64,000 bases of DNA. Source: Atherix ibis. Taxonomy: Eukaryota; Arthropoda; Insecta; Diptera; Athericidae. The position numbers and the translations under genes were made by a program. Shown piece by piece: positions 24,668-35,970 of this stretch. Location of the stretch: the NCBI GenBank assembly GCA_958298945.1, contig OY282605.1, positions 42,696,811 through 42,760,810 on the forward strand. Direction: 5' to 3'. The first letter of the stretch is position 1. Every line of letters starts with the position of its first letter. Below the pieces are notes generated by a model that did no database searches, was not told where the DNA came from, and was given only the letters and a program-made list of their open reading frames with translations.

Positions 24668-25190
24668 ATACATATTTAAGATTATTGAAGTAGTTAAGAC
24701 TGCGTTTTCAGTGCAACTCTTGATGAGGGGTTTGCTTAAAAAAAGTAGGAATTTTTTTGGCGTGGTATCCACGAATTGCCCGAGAGATGGTAAAATTGTA
24801 GAGCTAGCGAGGGCAAGTACTTTGAATAAATTTGTGTTTGCTTTCTATAAAAAAAAACATGTGTTTCTTTGACTAAAAAACAGTTGATTTAAGCTTATAC
24901 ATCTGGTAAGTGTAAACATTTAAGATAAAAAGTCAATTCATAAATTATATCGACATTTATAATAATTAAAATGATAAATACGTGTATCTAAGATTCATTA
25001 ATTTTTCACTATATTTATTTATTATATTATACAATTTTTTAATATTAATTATAAAATATATTATTTGATTCAAAAATAATTGAATTTTATGATTATTTGG
25101 TTATTTAATTTGACAATTTCAAAAAAATTGATTTATCACAATTATTGGAGAAAATTTAACTTATGGAGAAAAAAAAAGTTTTTTTTTTTT
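24668..25190. other. AT-rich spacer
   Basis: No gene or repeat seen between the mariner and the host-gene exons. Confidence 0.45.
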
Positions 25191-25193
25191 TGT

Positions 25194-25441
25194 TTAATTG
25201 AAAATTAATAAATTTTTGTTATTAACTATTTTCTGAATAAATATAATAACGACCATAAAAAGAGTTATCCAATGATTATATTCTAATCGGTATACACTAT
25301 TACATGGCATTTGGCCAGCTTGTGATCTACAAACGCATACCTCCACGATATGTCCATTCTGATCTTCCATAAAACATCCGCTCTCTACAGGACCTTCACC
25401 ATCGACACGTACCTTTGCACACATATAAGTGATATTTTCAA
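25194..25441 (-). CDS. terminal exon of a Ly6/uPAR-like protein gene
   Basis: Probable last coding exon. The acceptor (ttattgttttag) ends at 25442 and the exon opens with two bases completing the codon from the previous exon, then ENITYMCAKVRV, DGEGPVESGCFM, and VEVCVCRSQAGQMPCNS. The closely spaced Cys pairs and the final C.C...CN arrangement are the hallmark of three-finger Ly6/uPAR domains. The domain is followed by a hydrophobic tail (WITLFMVVIIFIQKIV) that fits a GPI-attachment signal or a membrane helix, then the stop at 25194. Proteins of this family act at the cell surface or in septate junctions, or modulate channels. Family is inferred from Cys pattern; the specific member is unknown. 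Joins in phase to 25519-25644. Confidence 0.6.
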
Positions 25442-25518
25442 CTAAAACAATAAAAATAAGTGTCTATGTCTATATTCAATGATCAACTTTTAAAAGAATT
25501 TTATTTTTAGCTACATAC

Positions 25519-25644
25519 AAACGCCATTAAACTTGTAGGTGTATTTTACGCAAACATCTCCACTTGCCATAGGGCAGCCAAAACTTCGAGGATCTTTTTC
25601 AGCTTTAGACCATAGGTCAACTGGATCTGGATCGTTTCCGTTAT
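25519..25644 (-). CDS. internal exon of the Ly6/uPAR-like protein gene
   Basis: 126-bp exon with an acceptor (aaataaatag, ending at 25645) and a canonical donor GTATGT at 25518. It encodes NGNDPDPVDLWSKAEKDP, then SFGCPMASGDVCVKYTYKFN, then GV. The single base left at its end plus the two bases opening 25194-25441 make one codon, so the frame runs straight through a 77-bp intron. Composition and codon use differ sharply from the AT-rich flanks and there are no stops, unlike all the transposon relics nearby. The first two bases complete a codon started upstream (phase 1), so at least one earlier exon with the signal peptide must exist. A phase-compatible candidate is at 30102-30278. Confidence 0.6.
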
Positions 25645-25659
25645 CTATTTATTTGTATT

Positions 25660-26140
25660 TAAAAAAATTTATATATTTACAATTAAAAATATTTAAAATT
25701 ATAATTTTAATATTTCTTTTTAAAAAAATATTGTATTTTCATCATAATAAAAAAGATAAGATTTTACTGATAATATTGCACTGTTAAAAATTCTATCACC
25801 GAAAATATAAAATTATAACTTTTTAAAGTATTCTTTTTATAAGATACTAAAAAGGATTTTTTGTATTTTTTTTATTTTTTTATCGGTTTTTGAAAATTAA
25901 ATAACTAATTTTGAAAATTATAATTTTTGTTGAATTTAATTTTTAAAAATTCGAGAGCAGTATGATAAGTCCTTGTCTAATGTAAATATGTAGCTGATAT
26001 CAGCAAAACAATAATTTTTTTATTATCTGATATTTTTAAAAACACGCCATACAAAAACACGTCTATTAACTTTTGCCCGTTAGTTTATATTTAACAGCAA
26101 TTGAAAGGAGATAAGGGTTGTGTTTTCGTGAGTTAATAAG
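25660..26140. other. AT-rich spacer (probably intron of the minus-strand gene)
   Basis: No coding signal. If the exon at 30102-30278 belongs to the same gene, 25645-30101 is one intron that has collected transposons. Confidence 0.35.
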
Positions 26141-26149
26141 AAAATATTT

Positions 26150-26458
26150 TTTGAACAAATTGCTTCCGCATCTACCATATTCACCAGATTTAGCCCCTCA
26201 GCGATTATATCCTATTTTTGAATATCAAAAAAATAGTCAGCGGAAAAAGATTTGGCTCAAACGATGAGATGATTGCTGCTGAAACAAACGCCTACTTTGA
26301 AGCGTTGGAGAGATCGTATCTTTTAGATGAGATACAAAGATAGAAACACATACTACGTAATGTAGAAAAGATTTAGGTTGGAAAATAAAATAAATTTTAC
26401 ACGAAAAAAATGTTTTTTTCTTATCAATGCCCAAGTATTAATTATATAACCTTCGTAT
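26150..26458 (+). mobile_element. mariner group I, 3' fragment
   Basis: Plus strand reads LLPHLPYSPDLAP just before the position of the third catalytic Asp, whose SDYFLF motif is destroyed. Decayed C-terminal coding and the group I right terminal repeat (caagtattaattatataacc) follow, ending near 26456. The 5' part is gone. Confidence 0.65.
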
Positions 26459-26459
26459 A

Positions 26460-27280
26460 ATGACATAAGCAATTTTTTTTAATTTAAATTTCTTAACGAA
26501 AATAGAAAAAAATTGTGTTTTTTCTTTTATTTTAATCAAGAAACCATTAAAAAGTTCTTTTTTTTTAATTATCTTAAATTAACAAATTAAAAAAAAATAC
26601 CATTAACTTAATCAAAATATATTATTATCTTCAGGAAAAAATAAATATTTAATCTCTTGAGTTAATCCTTAGAAAATTCCAATTAGAATGATGAATGAGA
26701 AACAATTTAATCGAACATATAAAATCTTAAACTTTTGATGTATTAACTTTGAGTCCATAAAATATATTTTATTAATTTATAAAAATTGAAATTTTATATA
26801 TTAGTTTTTTTTTTTTTTAAATAATCCAAAATAATTTATGAAGACTTTTGCTTTACTTTTCTGTAACGTATGGATCCAGTATGAGCTTTCATATATTTTT
26901 TCTTAATTATTTATATACTCACATAATCTTCAAAGTCAATCAATCAATTTAGTAAATACCAGTGATTTGAAAAATATTTTTTTTTTAAATTACTTAGGAA
27001 AAATGAAGTTAACCATTAATCATAGTTTAATGATAAATTTCCTATATCATAAAAATTATCAGTATCGGTTTTAAAATTCAATGAGTTACAAATAATCAAT
27101 GATGATAAAAATAATCTTCGATAGAGCAATTGTTTAGAATTAAAATTAATAAGATAATAATAATCATATAGACAATCAATTGTAAAATTATTATATAAAA
27201 TTTATTTTCTAATTCAAATTATTCATTTTTCAATTATAATTAATTATTTTACTAGTTCACCAATCATTTAATAAATTATT
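26460..27280. other. very AT-rich spacer
   Basis: Almost entirely A/T with homopolymer runs; nothing supportable. Confidence 0.45.
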
Positions 27281-28010
27281 TACACTGCAGGCCAAAATAA
27301 AGCGACCACTTTCGTTTTAAAAAGGGAAAAATTCAATAAAACTTCTAAATTTAAATTTTTAATTTTTTTTTAAAAGTTATATGATTTTAAATATGAAAAA
27401 AAAATATTTTTTATACATTATTAATTTTTAAATTAAAAATATAATATACATATTTAAAAAAAAATGCTAAAATTGGTTTTTGGTCGGAAAAGTCCTTTCT
27501 TTTGTATTTGATGAAATTTCGGTCGATTCGTTTTTTTGAAATAGTGTTCCAGCATTACAAAAGGATCCTTCAAAAATCTTCTTCAAAGTTAAGACAATGT
27601 TCCCACACTCTTTTTCCTAGCTAATAACGCCGTAAAACTTTTATAAAATAAAATAAAAGTTCATTTTTGTTTTTTATTTTGTAGAAAATCTCTATAGGAT
27701 CAATATAAGACCTGAAGACAATCAACCTCAGTCCTGATGGAAGAGCATTGATCTTTAAAATATTTAGATACTGCTCTTTTTTTAAATTCCCTATGGAGAA
27801 GCAACCCCAAACTATAATCGAACCACCGCCTTGCTTTACAGTTGAAACTACTGCTTCGGACAGCATTTTTCTGCAGCACTTCGGCGCACGTAGATTTTTC
27901 TGTTAGGCCCAAAGGTCTGGAACTAACTTATTCGTCCAGATTAGATTTTTAAAGTCCTCAACCGTCCAGTATTAATGGAATAAACAAACAACAATAGTAA
28001 ACCAATCCCA
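27281..28010 (-). mobile_element. Tc1-like transposon relic
   Basis: A Tc1-type terminal sequence (cactgcaggccaaaataaag) lies at 27283. Minus-strand coding of 27700-27900 gives, across two frames, STVKQGGGSIIVWGCFS (the Tc1 GGGSvMVWGCfs box) then YLNILKINALPS (the YL.IL..NL.PS region). The C-terminal part toward 27480 is only faint. The second and third catalytic boxes cannot be read, so the copy is deleted and dead. The other terminus was not found. Confidence 0.65.
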
Positions 28011-28529
28011 AACTGCAATATGAATTTTACGAATTTTCTTCTTGTTTTTTTTTTTAATTTTTATTTAAAATAAAATTTGCCAGTTTCAATTTTAATTTAA
28101 ATATTTAAAAAAAAGTATCAATTTAATCCTTTTATATTCATATAGAATATTTATTAGGCATAATAAGAAAGTAAGATCATTTTTTGGAACTTTCCAAAAC
28201 AGCTCGTTAAAAATTTAATTGTACTAGGTCTATTAAAGGGATATGAATAGACTTATTTTTAATATTTCAGGATATAATAAAATCTTTAAAATGTTATTCA
28301 TGCTAATTTATCATACCAGGTGTTGGAATTAATTCGTAGCGTTTTACAAAAGATGGCGTTAGCCAACTATGCATAGTCACACATACACACATACAAAAGT
28401 AAATATTCTCCCAGAAGCTACTGACATAACGCAATATGACATTTTGTTATAGTGTCAGTAGCACTTGTTGCGCAGTGTCAAACATGGCAAAGTTCGTGCC
28501 TGAAAAATCGTTTTTGCGAGGAGTGTTAC

Positions 28530-28651
28530 ATCCATTATATCCTTAAAAAGTGACTGTGTGTGTGAATTTTGGTCTGAAAGTTTCATTAACTCGATTTTAC
28601 TTTGAAAATGAAGAAGCACAGACCCTTATCGCCAATTCTAAACACTATGGC
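28530..28651 (+). repeat. 122-bp segment identical to 31115-31236 (DD41D transposase piece)
   Basis: Every base from 28530 to 28651 matches 31115-31236 in the same orientation. At 31 kb the segment lies in a DD41D transposase relic and reads KVTVCVNFGLKVSLTRFYFE then NEEAQTLIANSKHYG, so 31 kb is the native site and the mariner copy is the insertion. The edges show short homology: tccatta is shared with the mariner sequence at the left junction, and ggc at the right. Confidence 0.95.
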
Positions 28652-28716
28652 TACTGACATAACGCAATATGACATTTTGTTATAGTGTCAGTAGCACTTG
28701 TTGCGCAGTGTCAAAC

Positions 28717-29746
28717 ATGGCGAAGTTCGTGCCTGAAAAATCGTTTTTGCGAGGAGTGTTACTCCATTACTTCAACATGAAGAAAAGTGACGCGGAAAGT
28801 CATCGTATTTTAGTGGATGTCTACGGTGAACATGCTCTTGCTGAGCAAACTTGCATAAAGTGGTTTGCGCGGTTTAAAATTGGAAATTTTGATTTGGAAG
28901 ACATGGAACGTCCCGGACAGCCGAAAAAGTACGAAGATGAAGATTTGGTGACGTTTGCTCGATGAAGACCCATGCCAAACACTCCGGGAGTTGTCCACAT
29001 CGCTTGGAGTCGACTTTTCAACGGTCGAAAAATGCCTGAAAGCCATAGGAATGGTACAAAACGTGGGTTCCACATGAGTTGAAGCCAAGGGACGTCGAAG
29101 GGCGTTTAGTCATCTGTGAGATTCTTCTCCAACGGCAGGCAAGGAAGGGATTTCTGCATCGAATCATCACTGGTGACGAAAAGTGGGTACTCTACGACAA
29201 TCCCAAACGCAAAAATCGTGAGGCTTGCCCGGTCATGAATCGACATCGTCCCCCAGGTCGAATATTCATGGAAAGAAGATCTTACTGTGTATTTGGTGGG
29301 ATCAGCTGGGTGTTATTTATTATGAGCTCCTCCAACTGGGTGAAACCATCACTGGGGACGTATACAGATGACAATTGATACGTTTGAACAGAGCATTACA
29401 AGAACAGCGGCCGCAATATAAAGATCGACACGATAAAGTAATTTTGCTCCACGACAATGCAAGACCCCATGTTGCGAAAGTCGTGAAAACTTATTTAAAT
29501 ACGCTGAAATGAGAAGTTCTGCCTCATCCGCCATATTAACCAGACATTGCCCCATCTGATTATCATTTGTTTCGATCCATGGCGCATAGCTTGTCAGAGC
29601 AGCACTTCGATAACTACGAAATGACCAAAAATTCGATCAATTCTTTCATCGAATCTAAAGAAGAAGAATTTTTTCGACGCGGTATCCGAGCATTACCAGA
29701 AAGATGGCAAAAAGTAGTGGATAACGAAGGATAATACTTTGAATAA
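28717..29746 (+). pseudogene. mauritiana-like mariner transposase
   Basis: Start at ATG 28717 (MAKFVPEKSFLRGVLLHYFN). The N-terminal half follows the Mos1-type pattern (KKSDAESHRILVDVYGEHA, RFKIGNFDLED). The coding continues in a second frame (LLDEDPCQTLRELSTSLGVD), shifts again at WVPHEL, and then reads ITGDEKWVLYDNPKRKN (first Asp), a frameshifted middle, LHDNARPHVAK (second Asp), and PHPPY*PDIAPSDYHLF (third Asp, 34 residues on). The C-terminus RRGIRALPERWQKV precedes the stop near 29746. Damage: frameshifts near 28960, 29060 and 29250, and TGA and TAA within 29508-29536. All three Asp codons survive. The duplicated ATG at 28484 would make only a 20-residue peptide. Confidence 0.8.
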
Positions 29747-30101
29747 CGCTTCTGTAATGATACTGTCATAATAAACCACGAAACTTTGGAAAAAAAACGC
29801 TACGAATTAATTACAACACCTGTACACGTATATACTATATTATTTATCCATAGAAACGATATAAGTTTTCGATTTAGTTACATTTAAGCAGAGGTTTTCT
29901 AGAAAATATATTGTTATCAAAATGGGCGCATACTTTTGTATTTTATTTAAACCAGAATTTCGTAGTTGACATTTTGATCCACACAGAGTAAAGTCAAAGG
30001 GAAAAACTTTTTTTTTTTAACAACAATTAAATAAATTTTATCAAAATTAAATAAAAATAATTTTTTTTCTTTTTGTATACGAGTATATGAATATAAATTA
30101 C

Positions 30102-30278
30102 CAGTAATAACTAATGGCATTGAACACGGATACTCTTTGGCATCTTCTAACAGACTTTCACAGCTTTTATTTTTAATACTGCTCTCCTCAAGCTTTTTAG
30201 GTCCTAGCCATGTAAAATGAAAACAGAATGGATGCACTGCACTTGTAACATTTCCTTCATCATTATTCACATTATCAT
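30102..30278 (-). CDS. candidate internal exon of an unidentified gene
   Basis: 177 bp open on the minus strand between an acceptor (atcaaattttag, ending at 30279) and a donor (GTAATTT at 30101). It encodes DNVNNDEGNVTSAVHPFCFH, FTWLGPKKLEESS, then SCESLLEDAKEYPCSMPLVI. It has Cys residues, an N-glycosylation site (NVT) and no transposon similarity. It starts by completing a codon with two bases and ends one base into the next codon, which is exactly what the exon at 25644 needs. It may therefore be the previous exon of the Ly6-like gene, or part of another secreted protein. I do not recognise the sequence. Confidence 0.4.
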
Positions 30279-31030
30279 CTAAAATTTGATTTTATTATTA
30301 GAAAATTTCTTATATTTTAATATCACATCAAAAAAGAACACATAAAAAAAATCAAATATTTTCAATAGAAACCTTTTTTCAAACAATATACAAAACTTAT
30401 TAGCACTAATAAGGATATCACACGAAAAGTTTGAGTCATTTTTTTTTGATTAAATAATTTAGTTGATCATTTAAAAAAAAATCTGTTACTACTTTTATAA
30501 TAAATAAAAGAAACTCGCGAAATTATTTGCAAATAATTCCAAAAATGAGAACATTCAAAATCAATGGCAAATAACAATTGTCTCTTCCAACAAGAAAGTA
30601 CAATATTAATCAATATCGAAACGATGTTATCTTATCAATATTTTATTTCCGCCAATAATATGCTTGTCTCTATAAACTTATGCACATATATTTATTTTCA
30701 CACACACACTTACATATGCACATTAAATAGCGCATAAATTGAAGATATCAATTCCAACAATTGTGCTTCAATATAAATTTTTTTTTTGGTTTTAATAATT
30801 GTGAATTGATAATTGTGAATTTATTACTAGATTATTGTTGATGATTTATGACCAAAAAAAAAAACTGTGCGTTTTATTTACTTTCCAACTTTTTAAAGCT
30901 TTCCTTAATTATAAAAGCTTTCCATTTTATATTATACACGTAGATCAAATAGCCACTAAAATAATTAATTATAGTATGTTACTGGCTTTCTAGAACTATA
31001 AGTTTTGGATGTTAATTTTCCAAAGAAAAT
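30279..31030. other. AT-rich spacer
   Basis: Low-complexity A/T with short CA-rich and catatatg-like tracts (30680-30725). No gene seen. Confidence 0.4.
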
Positions 31031-31640
31031 TTTTTTTAGCAATGAGGCTCATTTTTAATATGCATAATGGCCGCATCTGTGGCTCCAAAAACACACAAAT
31101 AACAACTGTGAAGAATCCATTATATCCTTAAAAAGTGACTGTGTGTGTGAATTTTGGTCTGAAAGTTTCATTAACTCGATTTTACTTTGAAAATGAAGAA
31201 GCACAGACCCTTATCGCCAATTCTAAACACTATGGCCGTATGATAACCAACTTTTTTTTTGTCTAAATTGGAAAATTTTAATCTGGAATATATTTAATTG
31301 TTAATAAAACAGCACCATAAATCACACAGCATGTGTGAATTTTAACTTAATTGCGCAAAAAGGTCCCAGTACACGTCATTTTGAAATTCGGTGATGCAAT
31401 TTGCACCACAAGATCGTGTGATTGGGCGCCATTGAACTTTTCCCTTTGAGGTTATGCTAAAAATCGTATTTACGTAGAAAATCGTCAAACTTTCAGAGCA
31501 TTTTAAAAACTAACATCCCATCAAGTAATGTCCGAATTACAGCCCGAAATGTACAAAAATGTCATCGAAACTGATCTCATAAGGATCAAGTCCTCCAAAA
31601 GCTCGCGTGGCAGCCATTTTAATTATGTTATATTCGAGTT
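31031..31640 (+). mobile_element. DD41D (rosa-like) transposase relic
   Basis: Plus strand, in order: FSNEAHF at about 31036 (first catalytic box, Asp to Asn); the KVTV..NFG...FYFENEE segment and YGRMITNFFF at about 31128-31250; TTRSCDWAPLNFSL at about 31410 (third box, Asp to Asn) and GYAKNRIYVENRQTF; and the C-terminal end MSELQPEMYKNVIE ... SSRGSHFNYVIFEL with stop near 31645. The second Asp box is missing, so there is an internal deletion. The element served as template for the 122-bp insertion at 28530. Confidence 0.7.
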
Positions 31641-31879
31641 GTAGGCACGCATAAAATCAATAATAGTAGAATTTTGGTTTATATATATATATATTAAAGA
31701 GCACCACTATAGTTATTTAATAATAAATATACAAATTAAACTCAAACAAAAAGCTACATGCGGCTTTGAGAGCCGCATTTGACTACCATTGTTATATTCC
31801 AGATAAATGCATACCTCTTCCCTTATAGCAGAAAACTGCTATTTTAATGATATTTTCAGAACGCTTTTACACATTTCCA

Positions 31880-32470
31880 AGTTAAATTTTGTCCGATCGA
31901 TAAGCGTGCATCTTGTACTTTAGGTCTATTTAAAAAAAGGAATCAGGAGAATTTAAATCTGGGGAGTAAGGGGGTCAATTGAGTTAATCACTTTCCAACA
32001 TCTTTTGGTCAGGAAATAATGATTGCACAATTTTTATTGTAGCGCATGCAGTATGTGACGTGGTACTATTCTGTTGGAAACACATGCCGTCTAACCTCAA
32101 ATGGTCCATCAATACTTCGAAGCAGTACACAGACCAATGACATCTCCGGTCTAATCATCGTACTGTACAGTCGCTGTACAACGATGTAATAGTCATTCGT
32201 GAATTGCCTCTAAATTGGCTTGTCCTCAGAAGGAGCTATTTTGTTTAATAACCGAGCCACTAAAGCTAAAATAGGATCCGTCACTCGTTATCAATTTCCT
32301 ATAAAAACCAGAGCTCTAATACATTTCCTATCTATTTCCAGTGGCGCCTATCATCACTGGGCCCTGAAGTTTCTACAATATATCACCTGTGGAGGTTTCT
32401 GGACTTTCAGCTACATTTTCTCAATTGAGCATTTAATTCTAACACGATCATGACTTCGGTCTATTAAACA
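31880..32470 (-). mobile_element. DD41D transposase relic, second type
   Basis: Minus strand reads DGMCFQQNSTTSHTACATIK, IVQSLFPDQKMLESD, then PPYSPDLNSPDSFF. The QQN (normally QQD) and SPD residues have 41 residues between them, the DD41D spacing. The second Asp is now Asn and two stops lie between the boxes. The type differs from the RSCDLTP group at 31031 and is closer to the copy at 55459. Upstream coding to 32470 is only partly readable. Confidence 0.6.
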
Positions 32471-32912
32471 CTTAACCTTCTCTGTCAAAATTATTCACTA
32501 TAATAAAAACAGTTTAATTTGAAGGCCCACTTTTTCTCGTAATTTTCTAAGCGTCACAATAATTCATAAATTTTTTTCGTAAAATTTTTTAACAATAATT
32601 ACATGGTGTTCAAAGTTATAATATTCCATAATAACTTTGATAAGTCTACTCTCATAATGAGAGCTTACGAACATGGCAGAAAGTTATGACTAAACCTTTG
32701 TAACAACCTATATTAGGGCTTTTTTTTAAATATATGAGGGCTAGATTGTTTGATAGATACTGAACTATCGAATGACTTTTGGATTGGTATTACGGTTGTC
32801 GAATATCAGTGAATCGATAGCATTTTGGAAATGCAGTAGTAGAATTTTATTTTACCACGTTTTGTTTGATTCAAAATCCTATTTAAGTATTCTAAGACAT
32901 ATGTGTATGTGT

Positions 32913-32988
32913 CTAGTAGGTAGCAGTCTTGAGGTCAAATCCAGGTAGTCAACCACCTGGATTTGACCTCAAGACTGCTACCTACTAG
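32913..32988. repeat. perfect inverted repeat, 34-bp arms, 8-bp loop
   Basis: Left arm 32913-32946 (ctagtaggtagcagtcttga...) is the exact reverse complement of 32955-32988; the loop is agtcaacc. Only three bases separate it from a second perfect hairpin. Confidence 0.95.
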
Positions 32989-32991
32989 GTA

Positions 32992-33039
32992 TTTTGTCAC
33001 GTGGTCTTGTTGTCTTGGCAACAAGACCACGTGACAAAA
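32992..33039. repeat. perfect inverted repeat, 21-bp arms, 6-bp loop
   Basis: Arm 32992-33012 (ttttgtcacgtggtcttgtt and one more base) pairs perfectly with 33019-33039; the loop is tcttgg. Sequence unrelated to the neighbouring hairpin. Confidence 0.95.
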
Positions 33040-35970
33040 ATTTCTATTTTGACGCATATGATGTTTTTGTTGAAGTTTTTACTTTTAGTTGAAAAATTAT
33101 AGAACGTATTTACTTCCATAAAAATCTAAAAAAAAAAAAAAAAGTAAAAAATGGACTCATTAAAAGTTTACTTTGCACAAGTAAATCGACTTACTAATAT
33201 TGTCATTCAACTTTTATCTTTTCTGCTAAATCTAAAAGTATTTGTTCCTTTATTGGTTTTAATTAAAAATACTTGGCATATTTTATAAAACTTTATAATT
33301 ATTAAAAGATAATTATAAACTTTCTTTAAATTAGCTAAATTTTTTTTTTAAATGCTAGCGCAAGTTTAATCTTTACTGTTTATATTTTTATGAAACTTGA
33401 TAATAGAAATTATTTCAACAACAAAATTTAGTCCATCAATTAAAAAAGTATTCACTTTTATTTTTTATCAATTTTTTTTAATATATAATTTTATAAATAA
33501 AATAAGGTGATTTTTTTTAATAATACAAATACAATCAAAGATCATTTTAATAGACTTCCATCATATCGAGTTACAAAAATTCAAAGAAATATTTTAAGAA
33601 CGTCAATTTTACATTTTTTCTTATCTTATCAATAATGGCTATTATCAACTTAATGACTTTTCTTCTTTTTTTTTTTTGTTAAAATTAGTTATTAAATTGA
33701 TGATATCTGCTTTGTAATAAATTTTAAAAACAAATAAAAAATTATTTAATTGCCTGTGAAGAATTTATAACCAAAGCTAATTGGTAATATTATTATAAGA
33801 CCATAACGAATTTTATTGTACTACATTTTATAATATATCTTTAATAATTCTTTTTTCAACAATCATTTTTCTTACTGTATGAACAAATTTATAAATGATA
33901 TTTAGAATAAAATTGTATAATATTTCGTTTATTTCGAAATAAATTCCAAAAAGTAAATGCTACATAATTTAAAAACAAAATTTCATTGATAATAATAAAT
34001 TCGCTGAATTTTTACGAAATATTTTTTTCTCTATTTGTTCTTTTTTTTATTATTATTATTATTTTTTAAATACATACTTTAACTGCCCATGTTCCGGTTT
34101 CAACCATAAATAAACCATAAAAATCAGACCCGACTGATTTAATATCCACCCACCATAGTAACACTTTTCACTTTCTATATAGTAATAGAAATTATGCAGC
34201 AGAAAATTAAAACCATCTCAACTAAAGCATAGTAAAAAATAAAAAAACAAAAAAAAAAAAAAAAAAACAAGAAATAGGGATGAAAAAAATATATTCACCC
34301 TTACTAAGAAGGATAGAATCAAAAAGTCCACAAACAAAAAGATGACAAAGTTAAAGAGCAACTCCTTAATAAATTATTTGAGTGAATATCCTTTCTTCTT
34401 ATTTAATTTTTACTTTGTACAGCCTTATTGTATTCGGTATTTTTTTTTTTTTGTTACTTTATTTTAGCCTATTTTTAATGTTAATTTTTCATTTTTACTC
34501 ACTTTCCTTCTCGACAAGCTTACATATAAGATGGGTTCCGTTAACCATTTCACCAACAATTTTTATCTTCATAAAAAAGAAAGGAGAAAAGCAAACACGT
34601 ATTACAAAATGGCAAACGAATTTTACTACCCTACATCATCTGCCCTATATAATATAAACTAGAAAAAAGGAAAATAGAAAAGAAAAAAAAAGTAAACAAC
34701 TTCTTATCTGACTGTAATAAATGATAATAAAAAGAAAACTTTTCAGAAGTAATATAACTTACATCAGTGAATGAGATAATTAAGCGACCTTCTTAGAGGC
34801 TATGAGAATCTAGGCAAAGATGGTGAATCCTACTTTCACTGTTATACTTATATAATTGTTAATAAAAAAGACGAAAGCGAAAAGAAAGATATAGTCTAAT
34901 AGTCTTTTGTATCAACATTTACGGATAGACTAGGATAGATTAACTTAAACACTCTAAAATCCAGTTGAAAGCTACCAGAATCCAAGTCACTCTGACCCCA
35001 CTGTGTGAGGATTCGTTCACAAAATGTGCTCGTGCATAGTCGTCAATAGGAAGTGGTATACTCTATGAACCACCGTTGGTATTTACACGTATAAATAGAT
35101 CTAAGGGTCAATTTCTATACTTTCACTTTATTTGATTATCAAACGAGGATTCATCCGCTTGGCATATCGAAACGGTCATCTCATTATTATTATTCGTGTA
35201 GCCATTGTAAGGATACGTCCATGTTCGTCATCATCATGCTAAATTCCATTTCTCACCATCTTGTTTAAATATAATAAAAATTCAACAAATAATTACATAT
35301 CATCCAAGTACAATAGTAGTGTGCATATGTGGACATATGTATGTATATGTGCATAGATACAAAAAACTAAAAGTCCACTCTTTGCTGCTCATCTGCTTCT
35401 GCCTCACCTTCCGCCATTTTGTTATGCATTAACGCGCCATTATGAATATACTCGTAGTATGCCATTTTGTGTATTAATTATTCTTTTCGGAATGTACTCG
35501 TATTTGAACTACGAATATTGTACACATGAACACACATTTACGTTGATGATGAGTCTTTTGCTCAATCTCTCTGGAGTAAAGTTTCTGTTCTAATTGTTCT
35601 GATTGTTTATATGAGATAAAATTTTCGAGTGCAATTTCATTAGAGCATTAAACATAATTTTAGATTGTAAACAATGAGGAATCCCAGCATAATTGTTCTC
35701 CATACTTAATAATAATATGCTTTGGGAATATCAAATGCTTTGTTCTCTTTAGTACATTGTCCTAAAATAAATTACGTTAAAGTGTACATTTTATACCAAT
35801 AAATAGTTACAAAAATTTAAATATATTCTTTCACATAAATCCTGGAAGTTTTTTCTTTCTTTTACTTTCTAAAAAAATTCATACGAATAATTCATTTTTA
35901 TTCATTTTTAAATTATGATTATTTGATTTTTGTACAATTTAGAATTAAAAAAAAAAAAAACAAAGAAAAT
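33040..35970. other. AT-rich region without recognisable genes
   Basis: Long poly-A and poly-T tracts (for example A18-20 around 34248-34267) and short (ATT)n. A more balanced part at 34900-35560 includes a TATAAATA match at 35091, but no downstream transcript or frame supports a promoter call. No exon, RNA gene or transposon end identified. Confidence 0.4.

Larger units (their letters stand above)
28314..29824 (+). mobile_element. mariner (mauritiana-like), rearranged at its 5' end
   Basis: Inverted ends (aggtgttggaattaattcgt left, acgaattaattacaacacct right) next to TA bound a 1.51-kb element. Its 5' region is abnormal: 28417-28529 and 28650-28762 are a 113-bp direct duplication (one mismatch) that includes the start codon, and between them lies a foreign segment identical to 31115-31236. 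The rest is colinear with a mauritiana-type transposase gene. The left terminal region also holds a short CA-rich stretch. Confidence 0.85.

Noticed and set aside
31115..31236. The 122-bp shared segment as an independent MITE
   Set aside because: At 31 kb it continues in frame with DD41D transposase motifs on both sides and has no inverted ends.
35085..35130. TATA-box promoter (TATAAATA at 35091)
   Set aside because: In DNA this AT-rich such matches are common; no downstream exon or initiator supports it.
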